The notes beneath the pieces were generated by a model, which saw nothing but the letters and a program-made list of their open reading frames with translations, ran no database searches and was not told the origin of the DNA. A DNA stretch of 64,000 nt from Arthrobacter echini (GTDB taxonomy: Bacteria > Actinomycetota > Actinomycetes > Actinomycetales > Micrococcaceae), in contig NZ_VSLD01000002.1 in NCBI RefSeq assembly GCF_008107445.1, positions 372,001-436,000 on the forward strand. Direction: 5' to 3'. This document shows, piece after piece, positions 43,521-53,047 of the stretch (its first letter is position 1; each line of letters opens with the position of its first letter). The position numbers were made by a program, and so were the translations under genes.

Positions 43521-46500
43521 TTACACGACGGCGGGTTGCCCCACGATGCGCAGCAGTGATCCCTGCCGCCCCTTCACCACCTGGAGCTGGGCGTACACCC
43601 GCTGCTTCAGCTCGGGCACGTGACTCACGAGGCCAACCACGCGGCCGCCGCTGCGGAGACCTTCCAGGGCATCCATGACCTGCTCCAGCGCCTGCTCGTC
43701 GAGGGAGCCGAAACCCTCGTCGATGAAGAGCGTCTCGATATCGAGCCCTCCCGCCTCCTGCTGCACCACATCGGCGAGTCCGAGGGCCAGGGCGAGCGAG
43801 GCCATGAAGGACTCCCCTCCGGACAGGGTGGAGGTGTCACGTCTGTTGCCGGTCCAGCCGTCCACCACGTCGAGTCCCAGACCTGAACGGCGGTTGCCCG
43901 CGCGGGCGTCGCTGTGGACGAGCTGGTAGCGCCCGTCGGACATCTCCAGGAGCCGCTCCGTGGCCGCGGCCGCCACCTGTTCCAGGCGGGAGGCGAGCAC
44001 ATAGGTGGCCAGCGGCATCCTGTAGAGGTTCTCCCCGCCTCCCCGTGCCGTCTCGGCGACAGCTGCAACCAGCGCGGCCTCTTCCCGGAGGGGCTCGACG
44101 ATCCGCTCGAGCCCCTCGAACTCCCGCGTGTACGCCTGGAGCTGCGCCACGGAGTGGGTCAGCACCTCCGCTCCGATTCCTGCCCGCTGCGCGCGGACCC
44201 GGAGATCGTCGGCCTGTTCCGCCGCGACCCGCTCGTCCTCCGCCGTCGGCGCGCGCGAGCCGTCCTGCTCCTCGCCCAGACTGGTGCGGACCGCCTCGTC
44301 GTCCCAGGCTGCATCGAGGCGATGGCCGCGGATCTCGTGCTCCCTGATGGACTGTCCCAGGCGTTCGCGGCGGTCCACGGTCAGCAGTGCGGCGCGGGCC
44401 TCGGCGACGGAGTCGAAACGCTTCTCGCGCAGCGCCTGCTCCAGGTGCTCGGTGGTGTCCGCCCTGTCGGCCAGCGCCCGGGTCACGGCTTCACCGGCAC
44501 GACGAAGCGCCTCGAGATCCTCGGCCGCCCCCTGCACGTCCTCGATCCGCCGGGCCAGGGTCGGTGCCTCGCCGAGCAGGCCCACGACGCGAAGCTCCAG
44601 CTCAGCAGCGAGGTCCGTCAGGGATGCCCGGCGGGTGTCGGCCGTCGCTCGCTCCTCGCGCAGGCCTTCGCGGTCGAGAGTCCGCTGGTCGGCCTCGCGC
44701 GTGAGCTGGTCGATCTGGTCCTCCACCGCAGCACACTCCGTGTGTGCGGTCTCGGCTTCCTGCAGCCGCTGCCGGGCCACTGTGGTTGCCTCCGCTGCGT
44801 CCTCCGGCGAGAGCCCGCCGACCAGCGCGCTGAGCTCCGCGATGTCGAGCAGTGCCCGGTCGCGGACCTCCCGGGCCCCGTGCTGCGCTGCTTCCGCCTC
44901 GTCCTGGCGGCGGCGCGCCGACTGTTCCTCGGCCAGGGTCACCCGATCACCGCCCGACGACGCGACGGGTGCGGGGTGATCGGGGCTTCCACAGACGGGG
45001 CACGGCTCACCGTCCACGAGCCGTTCCGCGAGTTCGTCCGCCGCCTGCTCGAGCCTGAGCTGCAGGGCGGCCAGCCACTGCTCCTTGAGCGCCAGGAAGT
45101 GTGTCGACGCTTCCCGGAAGCGGTCGTCGGCCTCGGTCCTGCGCGCCTGGGCAGCCCGGTGGTCCTGGACGCTCTGCTCGGCGGCGGTGGCGGCTGCGAG
45201 ACCGGTGCGCAGGTGTGTCAGACCGTCGGCGGCACGGCGGAGGGGTTCGAGCCGCTCGATCCCGGCCGCGCGCTGGTGCTGGATCTGCGTCAACGCCGCG
45301 GTCGCATCGCGGATGGCGTCGTCGAGCCCGCTGATCGTGGAGGTCAGAGCGCGGGCCTCCGCGCGGATGCCGAGCAGTCGCTGCTCGTCGGGTAGGGCTG
45401 CCCGGAGGACGGCCAGCGCAGCGGACGAGGCAGCACAGGCCCGGCCGAGTGCGGCGTCGGCAGGTGCACGAATGCTGTCGGCAGCTCCAGGTGCTCCGCC
45501 GGGAACGTCCGGTTCCGCCTCGAGATACTCCGGGACCACCGGATTGTTCCGCGCTCGGTCGAGGGCTGCGGCCTGACCTGCCAGGGCCAGCTGCACGGTC
45601 GCTGCCGCATCGTCGTCCAGGCGGAGCCCCTTGGCGAGCGACTGCGCCCGATCGTGCCGAGCGGCGGCGTCCGTCATTGCCGCGACGTCCGCCGCTCGGC
45701 CCTCGTGGTCGCTCTGCTGCTCGCGGAGCGCGGCGAGCACGCCGTGGTCCCGGCGTCTGCCGCGGAGCGAGGTGAGGACACCGTCGGCGAGCCTGCCCTG
45801 CTCATCGAGTGCGCTGTGCTCCTCGGCCACGCCGTTCCGCCGTTCCGAGAGGTCCGCGGTGAGGGAGCGCATGATGTCCACCCGCTCCTCCGCGGCGTGG
45901 TCCGCGGTCGCGGCGGCTGCTCCGGGTCCGTGGCGCTCCGCCTCGTCGACCGCGCGCTGGAAGAGCTGGCCCAGCCTGGCCTCCTGCCCGGCGACGTCGG
46001 CACCGAGCCGCTGGCTCTGCTCGGCGAACAATCGCTCCAGGACCTCGAACCGCGTTGTCGAGAAGAGTCGCTGCAGGAGCTCCCGGCGGGTGGTGGCGTC
46101 GGCCCGCAGGAACGCCGCGAACTCCCCCTGCGGGAGCATCACCACCTTGGTGAACTGCTCCTTGTCCATACCCAGCACGGAGTGCAGTTCGAGCCCGGCC
46201 TCGTCGTTCCGCGTGGAGCGCTGCACCCAGTCCGCGCCGACGAGTTCGCTCAGCAGCGTGCGTGCCTGCTCGGTGGTGGTGCCGGTCCCGCGCCGCGCCG
46301 GGCGCTGCCAGGCGGGGGACCTGACCACACGGAAGCGGCGGGTGCCGGCGGAGAACTCTAGGGAGACCTCCGGCGCCACCGACTCGGCGGCGTGGTCGCT
46401 CCGGAGCCGCTTGGCGGTCCGCACTCCGGGGACCGAGCCGTACAGGGCGAAGCAGACGGCGTCGAGCACACTCGACTTCCCGGCCCCCGTGGGTCCGTTG

Positions 46501-46598
46501 AGGAGGAACAAGCCCTGGCTGGAGAGTGCGTCGAAATCGACGCCCTGGCGGTCGGCGAAGGGCCCGAAGGCCTGGAGTTCGAGCCGGTGCAGTCTCAC
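43521..46598 (-). CDS. sbcC: DNA double-strand-break repair ATPase SbcC
   Basis: SMC-like ATPase (1025 aa) that with SbcD forms the SbcCD (Rad50-Mre11-like) nuclease acting on hairpins and blocked DNA ends. Walker A is in LLNGPTGAGKSSVLDAV (near residue 38). Long coiled coils flank the zinc hook CPVCGSPDHP near residue 535. The C-terminal lobe has the signature LSGGESFMASLALALGLAD and Walker B in LFIDEGFGSLDE. Start GTG at 46598, 9 bases after the sbcD stop, so the two are co-transcribed. Length is normal. Confidence 0.96.
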   Translation of the reverse strand: MRLHRLELQAFGPFADRQGVDFDALSSQGLFLLNGPTGAGKSSVLDAVCFALYGSVPGVRTAKRLRSDHAAESVAPEVSLEFSAGTRRFRVVRSPAWQRPARRGTGTTTEQARTLLSELVGADWVQRSTRNDEAGLELHSVLGMDKEQFTKVVMLPQGEFAAFLRADATTRRELLQRLFSTTRFEVLERLFAEQSQRLGADVAGQEARLGQLFQRAVDEAERHGPGAAAATADHAAEERVDIMRSLTADLSERRNGVAEEHSALDEQGRLADGVLTSLRGRRRDHGVLAALREQQSDHEGRAADVAAMTDAAARHDRAQSLAKGLRLDDDAAATVQLALAGQAAALDRARNNPVVPEYLEAEPDVPGGAPGAADSIRAPADAALGRACAASSAALAVLRAALPDEQRLLGIRAEARALTSTISGLDDAIRDATAALTQIQHQRAAGIERLEPLRRAADGLTHLRTGLAAATAAEQSVQDHRAAQARRTEADDRFREASTHFLALKEQWLAALQLRLEQAADELAERLVDGEPCPVCGSPDHPAPVASSGGDRVTLAEEQSARRRQDEAEAAQHGAREVRDRALLDIAELSALVGGLSPEDAAEATTVARQRLQEAETAHTECAAVEDQIDQLTREADQRTLDREGLREERATADTRRASLTDLAAELELRVVGLLGEAPTLARRIEDVQGAAEDLEALRRAGEAVTRALADRADTTEHLEQALREKRFDSVAEARAALLTVDRRERLGQSIREHEIRGHRLDAAWDDEAVRTSLGEEQDGSRAPTAEDERVAAEQADDLRVRAQRAGIGAEVLTHSVAQLQAYTREFEGLERIVEPLREEAALVAAVAETARGGGENLYRMPLATYVLASRLEQVAAAATERLLEMSDGRYQLVHSDARAGNRRSGLGLDVVDGWTGNRRDTSTLSGGESFMASLALALGLADVVQQEAGGLDIETLFIDEGFGSLDEQALEQVMDALEGLRSGGRVVGLVSHVPELKQRVYAQLQVVKGRQGSLLRIVGQPAVV

Positions 46599-46607
46599 GG
46601 GTCCGCC

Positions 46608-47771
46608 CTAGCGTTCGTTCGCGAGACTCAGCGCGGTGTCGACCGTCGACCTGACCAGGGCCTGTTCCTCGTCCGAGGCCTTCCTGCCGCGCACGTGCTC
46701 GAGGAAGCCACAGCAGATTTCGGCGTCGTCCCGGGCATCAGCGATCCGCCGGCTGTAGCTCCGTGCGTCCTCCGGGGCGCCGCCCTCCGGGGCGAACGCG
46801 AGCACCAGGGTGTCCGGGAACCTCGCCCTGAGGCGTTCCATGGCTCGCGCCGGCCGTTCGGGATCGGTCAGTGTGATGTGGCAGTAGGCTTCCCGGGCCC
46901 ACTCCAGGTCCTCGCGGACCAGCAGATCCGCCAGGGATCCGCTGAGCACCGCGAGTGCACGGGGCGCGGGCCAGTGGACGGCGTGGATGGTGGAGACACC
47001 GCCGGGCCCGACGTCGAGGAGCCACGCCCCCTTCTGCTGGTGGACCTCGGAGAACGAGTAGGCCAGCGGCGATCCGGAGTAGCGGATGGTCTCGGTCAGT
47101 GTCTGCTGCCCGTGCAGGTGGCCCAGGGCGCTGTAGTCGAAGCCCTCGAAGAGAGCCGGCGGAACGGAGCTCAGGCCCCCGATGGCCAGGTCCCGCTCGC
47201 TGTCCGATCCGCTGCCGCCGGCCGCGAAGCAGTGCGCCATGACGATCGAGACCACGGCCCCGTCGGCGGACCTCGCCTCCAGATCAGCACGGATCCGACG
47301 GAGCGCAGCAGCGGTCACCGCGGTGTGCGTGGCACTGTCCGCCTCCAGGGGCCCGGCCACCACGCGGGGCTCCAGATACGGCACGCCGTAGACGGCCAGC
47401 TCGGCGCCGGGACCGAGGGGAAGGATCACGGGGACGGCGATGTCCTCGATCCGGGTGCGCAGATGCACTCCCCCGCGGGCGAGGATCCGTCCACCGAAGC
47501 CGAGCCTCGTGGCGGAGTCGTGGTTGCCGCTGCTGACCACCACCTGCGCGCCGGCGATCGTCAGGCGTTCCAGGGCCTCGTCGAACAGTGCCACGACGTC
47601 GACGGCGGGCAGGGCGCGGTCGTAGACGTCCCCTGCCACCAGGACAACATCCACCTGCTCCTCGCGCACGGTCTTCTCGAGGCTGTCGACGAAGATCCGC
47701 TGGGCCTCGAGGGTGCCGGTGCCGTGGAACGAACGGCCCAGGTGCCAGTCGGACGTGTGGAGGATCCTCAT
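46608..47771 (-). CDS. sbcD: DNA repair exonuclease SbcD
   Basis: Mre11-type metallophosphoesterase nuclease (387 aa). Metal-binding motifs are all seen in order: HTSDWHLGR, VAGDVYDR, SSGNHDS, MAHCFAAGG, and ALGHLHGQQ. ATG 47771 matches the usual N-terminus MRILHTSDWHLG and has a TAGCGT -10 box (47784-47779) 7 bases upstream, so the transcript is probably leaderless. First gene of sbcD-sbcC and divergent from the ADP-ribosylglycohydrolase-like gene. Confidence 0.96.
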   Translation of the reverse strand: MRILHTSDWHLGRSFHGTGTLEAQRIFVDSLEKTVREEQVDVVLVAGDVYDRALPAVDVVALFDEALERLTIAGAQVVVSSGNHDSATRLGFGGRILARGGVHLRTRIEDIAVPVILPLGPGAELAVYGVPYLEPRVVAGPLEADSATHTAVTAAALRRIRADLEARSADGAVVSIVMAHCFAAGGSGSDSERDLAIGGLSSVPPALFEGFDYSALGHLHGQQTLTETIRYSGSPLAYSFSEVHQQKGAWLLDVGPGGVSTIHAVHWPAPRALAVLSGSLADLLVREDLEWAREAYCHITLTDPERPARAMERLRARFPDTLVLAFAPEGGAPEDARSYSRRIADARDDAEICCGFLEHVRGRKASDEEQALVRSTVDTALSLANER

Positions 47772-47778
47772 GCAGAGC

Positions 47779-47784
47779 ACGCTA
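47779..47784 (-). promoter_or_regulatory. -10 box of sbcD
   Basis: TAGCGT on the minus strand, 7 bases before the sbcD ATG. Confidence 0.45.
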
Positions 47785-47837
47785 CCGCCGCCGGGGGACA
47801 TTACCGGTACCGGCGCCGCCTGCCCGTGCCCGGTCCC

Positions 47838-47843
47838 TAGACT
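47838..47843 (+). promoter_or_regulatory. -10 box of the ADP-ribosylglycohydrolase-like gene
   Basis: TAGACT, 6 bases before the GTG at 47850. It supports that GTG start and a leaderless message. Confidence 0.5.
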
Positions 47844-47849
47844 GGTCGG

Positions 47850-48851
47850 GTGACGAATGACAGCCTCTCCACCAGCACCTCCCCCGCACCCGCCGATCCC
47901 ACGCCCGGGCCGCTCGAATACGAGGACAGGGTGCTGGGCTGCCTCCTCGGGGGTTCGGCCGGCGATGCGTACGGCATGCTCCATGCAGCCGGTCGTGATC
48001 CGGTCGAGGCGCTCCGTGATCCCTCCCTTCTCGCGGTTTCCTCGGCGACCTCCCTGACCCTGTACACCGTCGACGGTCTGGTGGAGGCGCTCGAGTGGGC
48101 CAACGACGGCGTCGCCGCGGACGAGACGGCATGCCTCTGGCTCGCCTACCTGCGCTGGCTCCGGCGCCAGGGAGAGCATCTTCCGCCGCATGCTCCCGCC
48201 CCGCCGGATCGGTGGCTGGACCGGCAGACTGGCCTGCTGACCGAGCAGCAACCCGACCGGGACACGCTGCAGGCCCTCCTCTCGGGCGAGATGGGAACAC
48301 GGTCGCGTCCCCTCGATTCCCGCTCGGCCGGTCCCGGGGCCCTGATCCGCTCGGCGCCCTTCGGGCTCGTCCCGCGGATCCCGGCGAGCATGGCGGAGAG
48401 GCTCACCCTCGACGCCGCGGCGCTGACCCACGGCGCGCAGGAGGCGACGGCGCCCGCCGCCACCTACAGCGCCATCATCCGGGCGCTCGCGATCGACGGG
48501 CAGGATCTCACCGGGGCGCTCGGGAGCGCCGCGGAGACCGGTCCTCCCGCCGCCGGCGCAACGGCAGAGCCGACAGCAGCAGGAACCCTGTATGCCGCCG
48601 TGCAGGGCGTCCTCGCCGGCACGGCAACGAGCACCTCATCGCGGGAGCAGTTCGTCCGCGCCCTGGCCCACACCGTGAAGGCCGATGCGCCCGGCGCCTC
48701 GCCCATCGCCGCATCATCGCTGGCCGGAGGCATCATGGGAGCCCTCCACGGGACGAGCGCCCTGCCCGGCGCCTATCTCTCCTCCTCCGGCACTCCGGAG
48801 ATCGTCCGGGCGGTGGCGCAGACACTCTTCAGACAGACCTCGGGCGCGTGA
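47850..48851 (+). CDS. Degenerate ADP-ribosylglycohydrolase-family protein
   Basis: A 333-aa protein with the fold signature of ADP-ribosylglycohydrolases: YEDRVLGCLLGGSAGDAYGM (near residue 28), TLYTVDGLVEALEW, and SSLAGGIMGALHGTSALP near the C-terminus. Active members bind two Mg ions with Asp residues in a DDTxxTLYT motif and a late GDSDST motif. Here these read SSATSLTLYT and GASPIAAS, so the metal-binding Asp are lost at both sites. It is therefore probably inactive as a hydrolase and may be a binding or regulatory protein. GTG 47850 follows TAGACT by 6 bases. The frame is intact and long, so this is not a recent pseudogene. Confidence 0.82.
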   Translation: MTNDSLSTSTSPAPADPTPGPLEYEDRVLGCLLGGSAGDAYGMLHAAGRDPVEALRDPSLLAVSSATSLTLYTVDGLVEALEWANDGVAADETACLWLAYLRWLRRQGEHLPPHAPAPPDRWLDRQTGLLTEQQPDRDTLQALLSGEMGTRSRPLDSRSAGPGALIRSAPFGLVPRIPASMAERLTLDAAALTHGAQEATAPAATYSAIIRALAIDGQDLTGALGSAAETGPPAAGATAEPTAAGTLYAAVQGVLAGTATSTSSREQFVRALAHTVKADAPGASPIAASSLAGGIMGALHGTSALPGAYLSSSGTPEIVRAVAQTLFRQTSGA

Positions 48852-48894
48852 GGCCGTACCGCACCGGGACACCGCGGCGGGCCGCCACCGGACC

Positions 48895-48900
48895 TAGGGT
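48895..48900 (+). promoter_or_regulatory. -10 box of the SDR gene at 48908
   Basis: TAGGGT, 7 bases before the ATG; the gap GGAGGAC could also serve as a ribosome site. Confidence 0.4.
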
Positions 48901-48907
48901 GGAGGAC

Positions 48908-49822
48908 ATGTGGAACCCCCGTGCCCTCCCCGCACTGTCCGGCCAGCGCATTCTCGTCACGGGCGGCAACGCCGGGCTGGGCTACTTCGCCTGTGAACAA
49001 CTGGCCGGCGCCGGCGCGAGCGTGATCATGGCATCGCGCGGCAAGGAGAAGGCGCTGCGCGCCATCCGCGCCATCCATGACCGCCATCCCGACGCCGAGG
49101 TCACGTTCCAGCGCCTCGACCTGGCCGATCTGTCCTCCGTGCGCAACGCTACCGAGGCCCTCGCAGCGGGCGACGCCGTGACGGGACTGCTCGCGAACGC
49201 CGGGGTGGTGGGGTCAGCGGAACGGCGGACGACGGCGGACGGCTTCGAGCTGCAGCTGGGCACGAATCACCTGGGTCACTACGCGCTGATCGCCGGGCTC
49301 CTGCCCGCACTCACCGACGCCGGGGCGAGGATCGTCCAGCTGGGCAGTATCAGCCACCGCTGGGCCAGGCTCACTCCGACGTCCCTGCAGCCGTCGTCGT
49401 ACCGGAACGCCCGCGCCTACGCGACGTCGAAGCTGGCCGTCACGGCCTTCGGCTTCGAGCTGGCACGTCGCCTGGAGCTGACGGACAGCCGGGCCACGAG
49501 CGTCGTCGCCCATCCCGGGTTCTCACTGGGGATGCTCACTTCCGAGCGCCCCGGAGTCGCGGCCCACAAGGAGGCGCCCCGCTGGCGGCAGCGCGTCATG
49601 GCCACCGTGGCCCAGGGCAAGGACGACGGCGCCTGGCCCCTCGTGCGCGCCGTGACGGACCGGTCCATCCCCAATGGCGCGTACTGCGGGCCCGCCGGCT
49701 GGTTCCAGCTCGCGGGAGAACCCACCCTGGTTCCGGTGAAGCGCCATGCCCGCGACAGTACCGCAGCCTCCCGACTGATCGACCTGTCCGCGGCTCTGAC
49801 CGGCGTCGAGCTCCGCCTCTGA
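48908..49822 (+). CDS. SDR-family oxidoreductase
   Basis: NAD(P)-dependent oxidoreductase (304 aa). Cofactor motif TGGNAGLG near residue 20, ANAG at LLANAGVVG, Ser in VQLGSISHRW, and Tyr-x3-Lys in RAYATSKLAV. It shares the DGFELQLGTNHLGHY stretch with the SDR at 40042, so the two are paralogues of one sub-family. ATG 48908 is supported by GGAGG and an adjacent -10-like box. Convergent with the exonuclease gene. Substrate unknown. Confidence 0.9.
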   Translation: MWNPRALPALSGQRILVTGGNAGLGYFACEQLAGAGASVIMASRGKEKALRAIRAIHDRHPDAEVTFQRLDLADLSSVRNATEALAAGDAVTGLLANAGVVGSAERRTTADGFELQLGTNHLGHYALIAGLLPALTDAGARIVQLGSISHRWARLTPTSLQPSSYRNARAYATSKLAVTAFGFELARRLELTDSRATSVVAHPGFSLGMLTSERPGVAAHKEAPRWRQRVMATVAQGKDDGAWPLVRAVTDRSIPNGAYCGPAGWFQLAGEPTLVPVKRHARDSTAASRLIDLSAALTGVELRL

Positions 49823-49850
49823 TCCTGCTGCCGGGTGGGTGTCGGAACAG

Positions 49851-50843
49851 CTAGGGACGGTGCAGCGGGAAGGATCCCCCGGTGAGGCGCAGGAACTGTT
49901 CCTCCGACAGGACGTCGATCGCGTGACCACGCTCGTTGAGTTCGAGCACGCGGCGGACCTTCCCGGTCACGCGCCCGTGGCGTAGGTCGGAGGCGACGAA
50001 GCCGTCGCCCACCACCAGCACGGTGGTCCGCCGCGTCACCGAACTCGCCGGCTGTGCGCCGAGGCCGGCAACGCGTTCCTTCGCCTGCGGTCGCGGCATG
50101 CCGAGGGACCCGGTGAAGACCACCGTCTGGCCGTAGAGGGGGTGCCGCGGATCGGCCTGCATGTTGGGGAGGGGATTGACGCCCTCCTCCGGCCAGCCCG
50201 CCCAGCCGGCCGCCAAGGACCCGCGACCCAGGGCCGTCCGTGTGGCCTTCGAGAGCTCGTCGACCCCCGGCGCGTACTGCTCGGCCCGCGAGAGCGGCAG
50301 GCTGTGGATCTCGAGGACCTCCTCCACGGAGGCTGCGTCCCACCGGTCCGCGATGTCGATCATGATGCCGGCGCAGGCGCGGGCATCCTCCACCGCGTCG
50401 TGGTGCTTGAGCAGGGGCACTCCGGCCGCTTCCGCGACGAAGGGCAGCGAGTAGGACGGGAGGGTGTAGCTCCGGCGGGAGAGGACCACGGTGCAGGCGT
50501 ATTCCCAGGCCGGACCGGGCAGTGAGGACACCTCCAGCGCGGACCGGATGACGCCGAGATCGAACGCGGCGTTGTGCGCCACGAGGACGTCCGCTCCGAT
50601 GAATCCGCCGATCTCCGGGAAGAGGTCACCGAAGCGCGGAGCATCCCGGACCATCTGCGAGGTGATGCCGTGGATGGCGATGTTCCGGGAATCGAAGTGG
50701 TCGTGGTCCGCGGGTGGCCGCATCAACCAGGAGGCTTCCTCCACGATGCGCCCGTCCCTGACCTTCGTGAGACCGACGGCGCACGGCGAGCCGCGGAAAC
50801 CGTTCGCTGTCTCGAAGTCGATGGCCGTGAACGCGATTCCCAC
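49851..50843 (-). CDS. Exonuclease with C-terminal BRCT domain (DnaQ-like)
   Basis: A 330-aa protein with an N-terminal DEDDh 3'-5' exonuclease domain. Exo I is AIDFETANG, Exo II VLVAHNAAFDLGVI and Exo III LLKHHDAVEDARACA, so all acidic residues and the His are present. The C-terminal about 90 residues form a BRCT domain: GQTVVFTGSLGMPRPQAKERV and TVLVVGD. Such fusions occur as stand-alone DNA polymerase III epsilon-like proteins in actinobacteria and probably act in repair. GTG 50843 has TAAAGT 6 bases upstream and a GGAGG within the gap. Downstream of dedA with a 19-base gap. Confidence 0.92.
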   Translation of the reverse strand: MGIAFTAIDFETANGFRGSPCAVGLTKVRDGRIVEEASWLMRPPADHDHFDSRNIAIHGITSQMVRDAPRFGDLFPEIGGFIGADVLVAHNAAFDLGVIRSALEVSSLPGPAWEYACTVVLSRRSYTLPSYSLPFVAEAAGVPLLKHHDAVEDARACAGIMIDIADRWDAASVEEVLEIHSLPLSRAEQYAPGVDELSKATRTALGRGSLAAGWAGWPEEGVNPLPNMQADPRHPLYGQTVVFTGSLGMPRPQAKERVAGLGAQPASSVTRRTTVLVVGDGFVASDLRHGRVTGKVRRVLELNERGHAIDVLSEEQFLRLTGGSFPLHRP

Positions 50844-50849
50844 GCCTCC

Positions 50850-50855
50850 ACTTTA
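50850..50855 (-). promoter_or_regulatory. -10 box of the exonuclease-BRCT gene
   Basis: TAAAGT on the minus strand, 6 bases before the GTG at 50843. It overlaps the short dedA-exonuclease gap. Confidence 0.4.
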
Positions 50856-50862
50856 CCGCTCA

Positions 50863-51546
50863 TCAGGCGCGCTTCTGCCGGTGCTTACGGATCTTCGAGA
50901 CCACGAAGTAGATCACGAACAGGGCGACGGCGATAATCACGATCCGCTGGAAGATTCCCGCGTACTCCTCGACGACGCTCCAGTTCTCCCCCAGGTAGAA
51001 GCCCGCCAGGACGAAGATCGAGTTCCAGATCAGACTGCCGGCGGTGGTGAGCAGCAGGAACTTGCCCACAGCCATCCTCTCGATTCCGGCCGGGATCGAG
51101 ATCAGGCTCCTGAAGATGGGGATCATCCTCCCGAAGAAGACGGCGCGGTACCCGTGCCGGTCGAACCACGCCTCCACCCTGTCGACGTCCTCGAGGTCCA
51201 CGAGGGGCACCTTCGAGACGAGCCGGCGCATGCGGTCCCTCCCCAGCCAGGCGCCGATGGCGTAGAGCACGAGGGCTCCGACGACCGAGCCCAGGGTGGT
51301 CCAGATGATCGCCTCCGCGAGCGAGAAGTTCCCCCGGCTCGCGGTGAAGCCGGCCAGGGGAAGGATCACCTCGCTGGGCAGCGGCGGGAAGAGATTCTCC
51401 AGCGCGATGGCCAGTCCGGCACCGGGCGCGCCGATGGTCTCCATGAGGTTGACGGCCCAGTCCGCGACACTGCCGAGGGAGGAACTGTCCGACGTCGTCG
51501 TCGCGGTGGCGAGCGGGGCTGCGTCGATGATCTGGGCGATGCTCAC
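50863..51546 (-). CDS. DedA-family membrane protein
   Basis: Integral membrane protein (227 aa) of the DedA/VTT family, now linked to flipping of lipid carriers such as undecaprenyl phosphate and phosphatidylethanolamine. Family motifs: ENLFPPLPSEVILPLAG (near residue 48), LGSVVGALVLYAIGAWLGR, and FFGRMIPIFRSLISIPAGIERM with the conserved Arg residues. Four to five TM segments; basic C-terminus KIRKHRQKRA. Start GTG 51546 follows AAGAGGAAG. It lies 60 bases after rdgB in the same direction. Confidence 0.93.
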   Translation of the reverse strand: MSIAQIIDAAPLATATTTSDSSSLGSVADWAVNLMETIGAPGAGLAIALENLFPPLPSEVILPLAGFTASRGNFSLAEAIIWTTLGSVVGALVLYAIGAWLGRDRMRRLVSKVPLVDLEDVDRVEAWFDRHGYRAVFFGRMIPIFRSLISIPAGIERMAVGKFLLLTTAGSLIWNSIFVLAGFYLGENWSVVEEYAGIFQRIVIIAVALFVIYFVVSKIRKHRQKRA

Positions 51547-51606
51547 GATGTGTCTTCCTCTTCGTCGGTCGTGCAGGACCGACGGTTTGCGGTGGTGGGG
51601 TGGTAC

Positions 51607-52233
51607 TCAGGCGAGTGCGTCGACCAGGTGCGGCAGCAGGGCCCTGAAGGCGATACCCCGGTGGCTGATCGTGTTCTTCTCCTCGGACGAGAGTTCCGCG
51701 CAACTGCGGTCGAGTCCGTGGGGAACGAGGATCGGGTCGTAGCCGAAGCCCCCCGTGCCCCGCGGTGCAGTGAGCAGGTGTCCGCGGAGCCGGCCGGTCT
51801 CGATGGTGCCGCCGCCGTCCGGGTGCGCCAGCGCCGCGGCACATTCGAAGGCGGCGCCGCGCTGTTCCTCCGGGATGTCCGCGAGCTGTGCCAGGAGGAG
51901 GTCCAGATTCGCTGCGTCGTCGCCGTGCCTACCGGCCCACCGTGCCGAGAAGATCCCGGGGGCACCTCCCAGGACGTCCACCGCTAGCCCGGAATCGTCC
52001 GCGACGGCGAGGAGTCCCGTGGCGCGGGCCGTCTGCTCGGCCTTCAGGAGTGCGTTCTCCCGGAAAGTCACTCCGCTCTCGACCACGTCCGGGGCGCCGG
52101 CCGCCGCAGCATCGATGACCTGCGTGTCGACGTCGAGCCCCGGCACCTGCCCGCGCAGCAGGTCACGCAGTTCCCGGAGCTTTCCTGCGTTACGTGTGGC
52201 CAGGACGAGCCGGGGCTGCGGAATGTCAGGCAC
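51607..52233 (-). CDS. rdgB: dITP/XTP pyrophosphatase (HAM1/RdgB)
   Basis: House-cleaning nucleotide phosphatase (208 aa) that hydrolyses dITP, ITP and XTP to the monophosphate. Signature motifs: [18 protein letters not shown] at the N-terminus, [47 protein letters not shown] and [11 protein letters not shown] 52233 is chosen as it gives the family's usual N-terminus; it lies 8 bases inside the end of rph, so translation is coupled to RNase PH. This rph-rdgB order is common in actinobacteria. Confidence 0.96.
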   Translation of the reverse strand: MPDIPQPRLVLATRNAGKLRELRDLLRGQVPGLDVDTQVIDAAAAGAPDVVESGVTFRENALLKAEQTARATGLLAVADDSGLAVDVLGGAPGIFSARWAGRHGDDAANLDLLLAQLADIPEEQRGAAFECAAALAHPDGGGTIETGRLRGHLLTAPRGTGGFGYDPILVPHGLDRSCAELSSEEKNTISHRGIAFRALLPHLVDALA

Positions 52234-53014
52234 CCGGGGAGTCCCGGAGTGCGTCCTGCTGGATCCCGGCGAGCCGCGCCGTCCCCAGGAGCGCGAGGTC
52301 GAGCAGCGCGTCGAGCTCCGCGCGGTCGAAGGGTGCACCCTCGGCTGTGCCCTGGACCTCGACGAAGGTCCCCGAGCCGGTGACCACCACGTTCATGTCC
52401 GTCTCGGCGCGCACGTCCTCGACGTACGGCAGATCGAGCATGGGGATGCCGTCGATGATGCCCACACTGACGGCAGAAACGGTATCTGTCAGGGGCGACG
52501 CCGAGGCGGGGATCAGCTTCTTGTCCTTCGCATAGCTGATGGCGTCCGCAAGGGCCACATAGGCGCCGGTGATCGCTGCCGTCCTGGTGCCGCCGTCGGC
52601 CTGCAGCACGTCGCAGTCGAGCACGATGGTGTTCTCCCCGAGCGCTTTCGTGTCGATGATCGAGCGCAGCGAGCGGCCGATCAGCCGCGAGATCTCGTGG
52701 GTCCTCCCACCTATCTTCCCCTTGACCGACTCGCGATCGGAGCGCGTGTTCGTGGCCCGGGGAAGCATCGCGTACTCCGCGGTCACCCAGCCCGTGCCCC
52801 GGCCCTTGAGCCACCGCGGCACGCCGCTCGTGAAGGACGCCGTGCAGAGCACGCGGGTATTGCCGAACTCGATCAGCGCCGATCCCTCGGCCTGCGTGGA
52901 CCAGCCGCGCGTGATGGTGATGCTGCGCAGCTCGTCCGGCGTCCTGCCGTCCGCGCGCGCTGGGGACGAGGGTGTGGCGCCGGCGGCGTCGGGTGAGGAA
53001 TTCGCGGAAGTCAT
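52226..53014 (-). CDS. rph: Ribonuclease PH
   Basis: Phosphate-dependent 3'-5' exoribonuclease (262 aa) that trims tRNA 3' ends. Marks: [63 protein letters not shown] and [20 protein letters not shown]. There is a 20-residue Ser/Ala-rich N-terminal extension. ATG 53014 has TAGACT (53027-53022) 7 bases upstream, so it is probably leaderless. Overlaps rdgB by 8 bases. Confidence 0.97.
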   Translation of the reverse strand: MTSANSSPDAAGATPSSPARADGRTPDELRSITITRGWSTQAEGSALIEFGNTRVLCTASFTSGVPRWLKGRGTGWVTAEYAMLPRATNTRSDRESVKGKIGGRTHEISRLIGRSLRSIIDTKALGENTIVLDCDVLQADGGTRTAAITGAYVALADAISYAKDKKLIPASASPLTDTVSAVSVGIIDGIPMLDLPYVEDVRAETDMNVVVTGSGTFVEVQGTAEGAPFDRAELDALLDLALLGTARLAGIQQDALRDSPGA

Positions 53015-53021
53015 GATTTCC

Positions 53022-53027
53022 AGTCTA
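53022..53027 (-). promoter_or_regulatory. -10 box of rph
   Basis: TAGACT on the minus strand, 7 bases before the ATG at 53014. Confidence 0.5.
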
Positions 53028-53047
53028 GACGCGCAGGGCCGGGGAGC

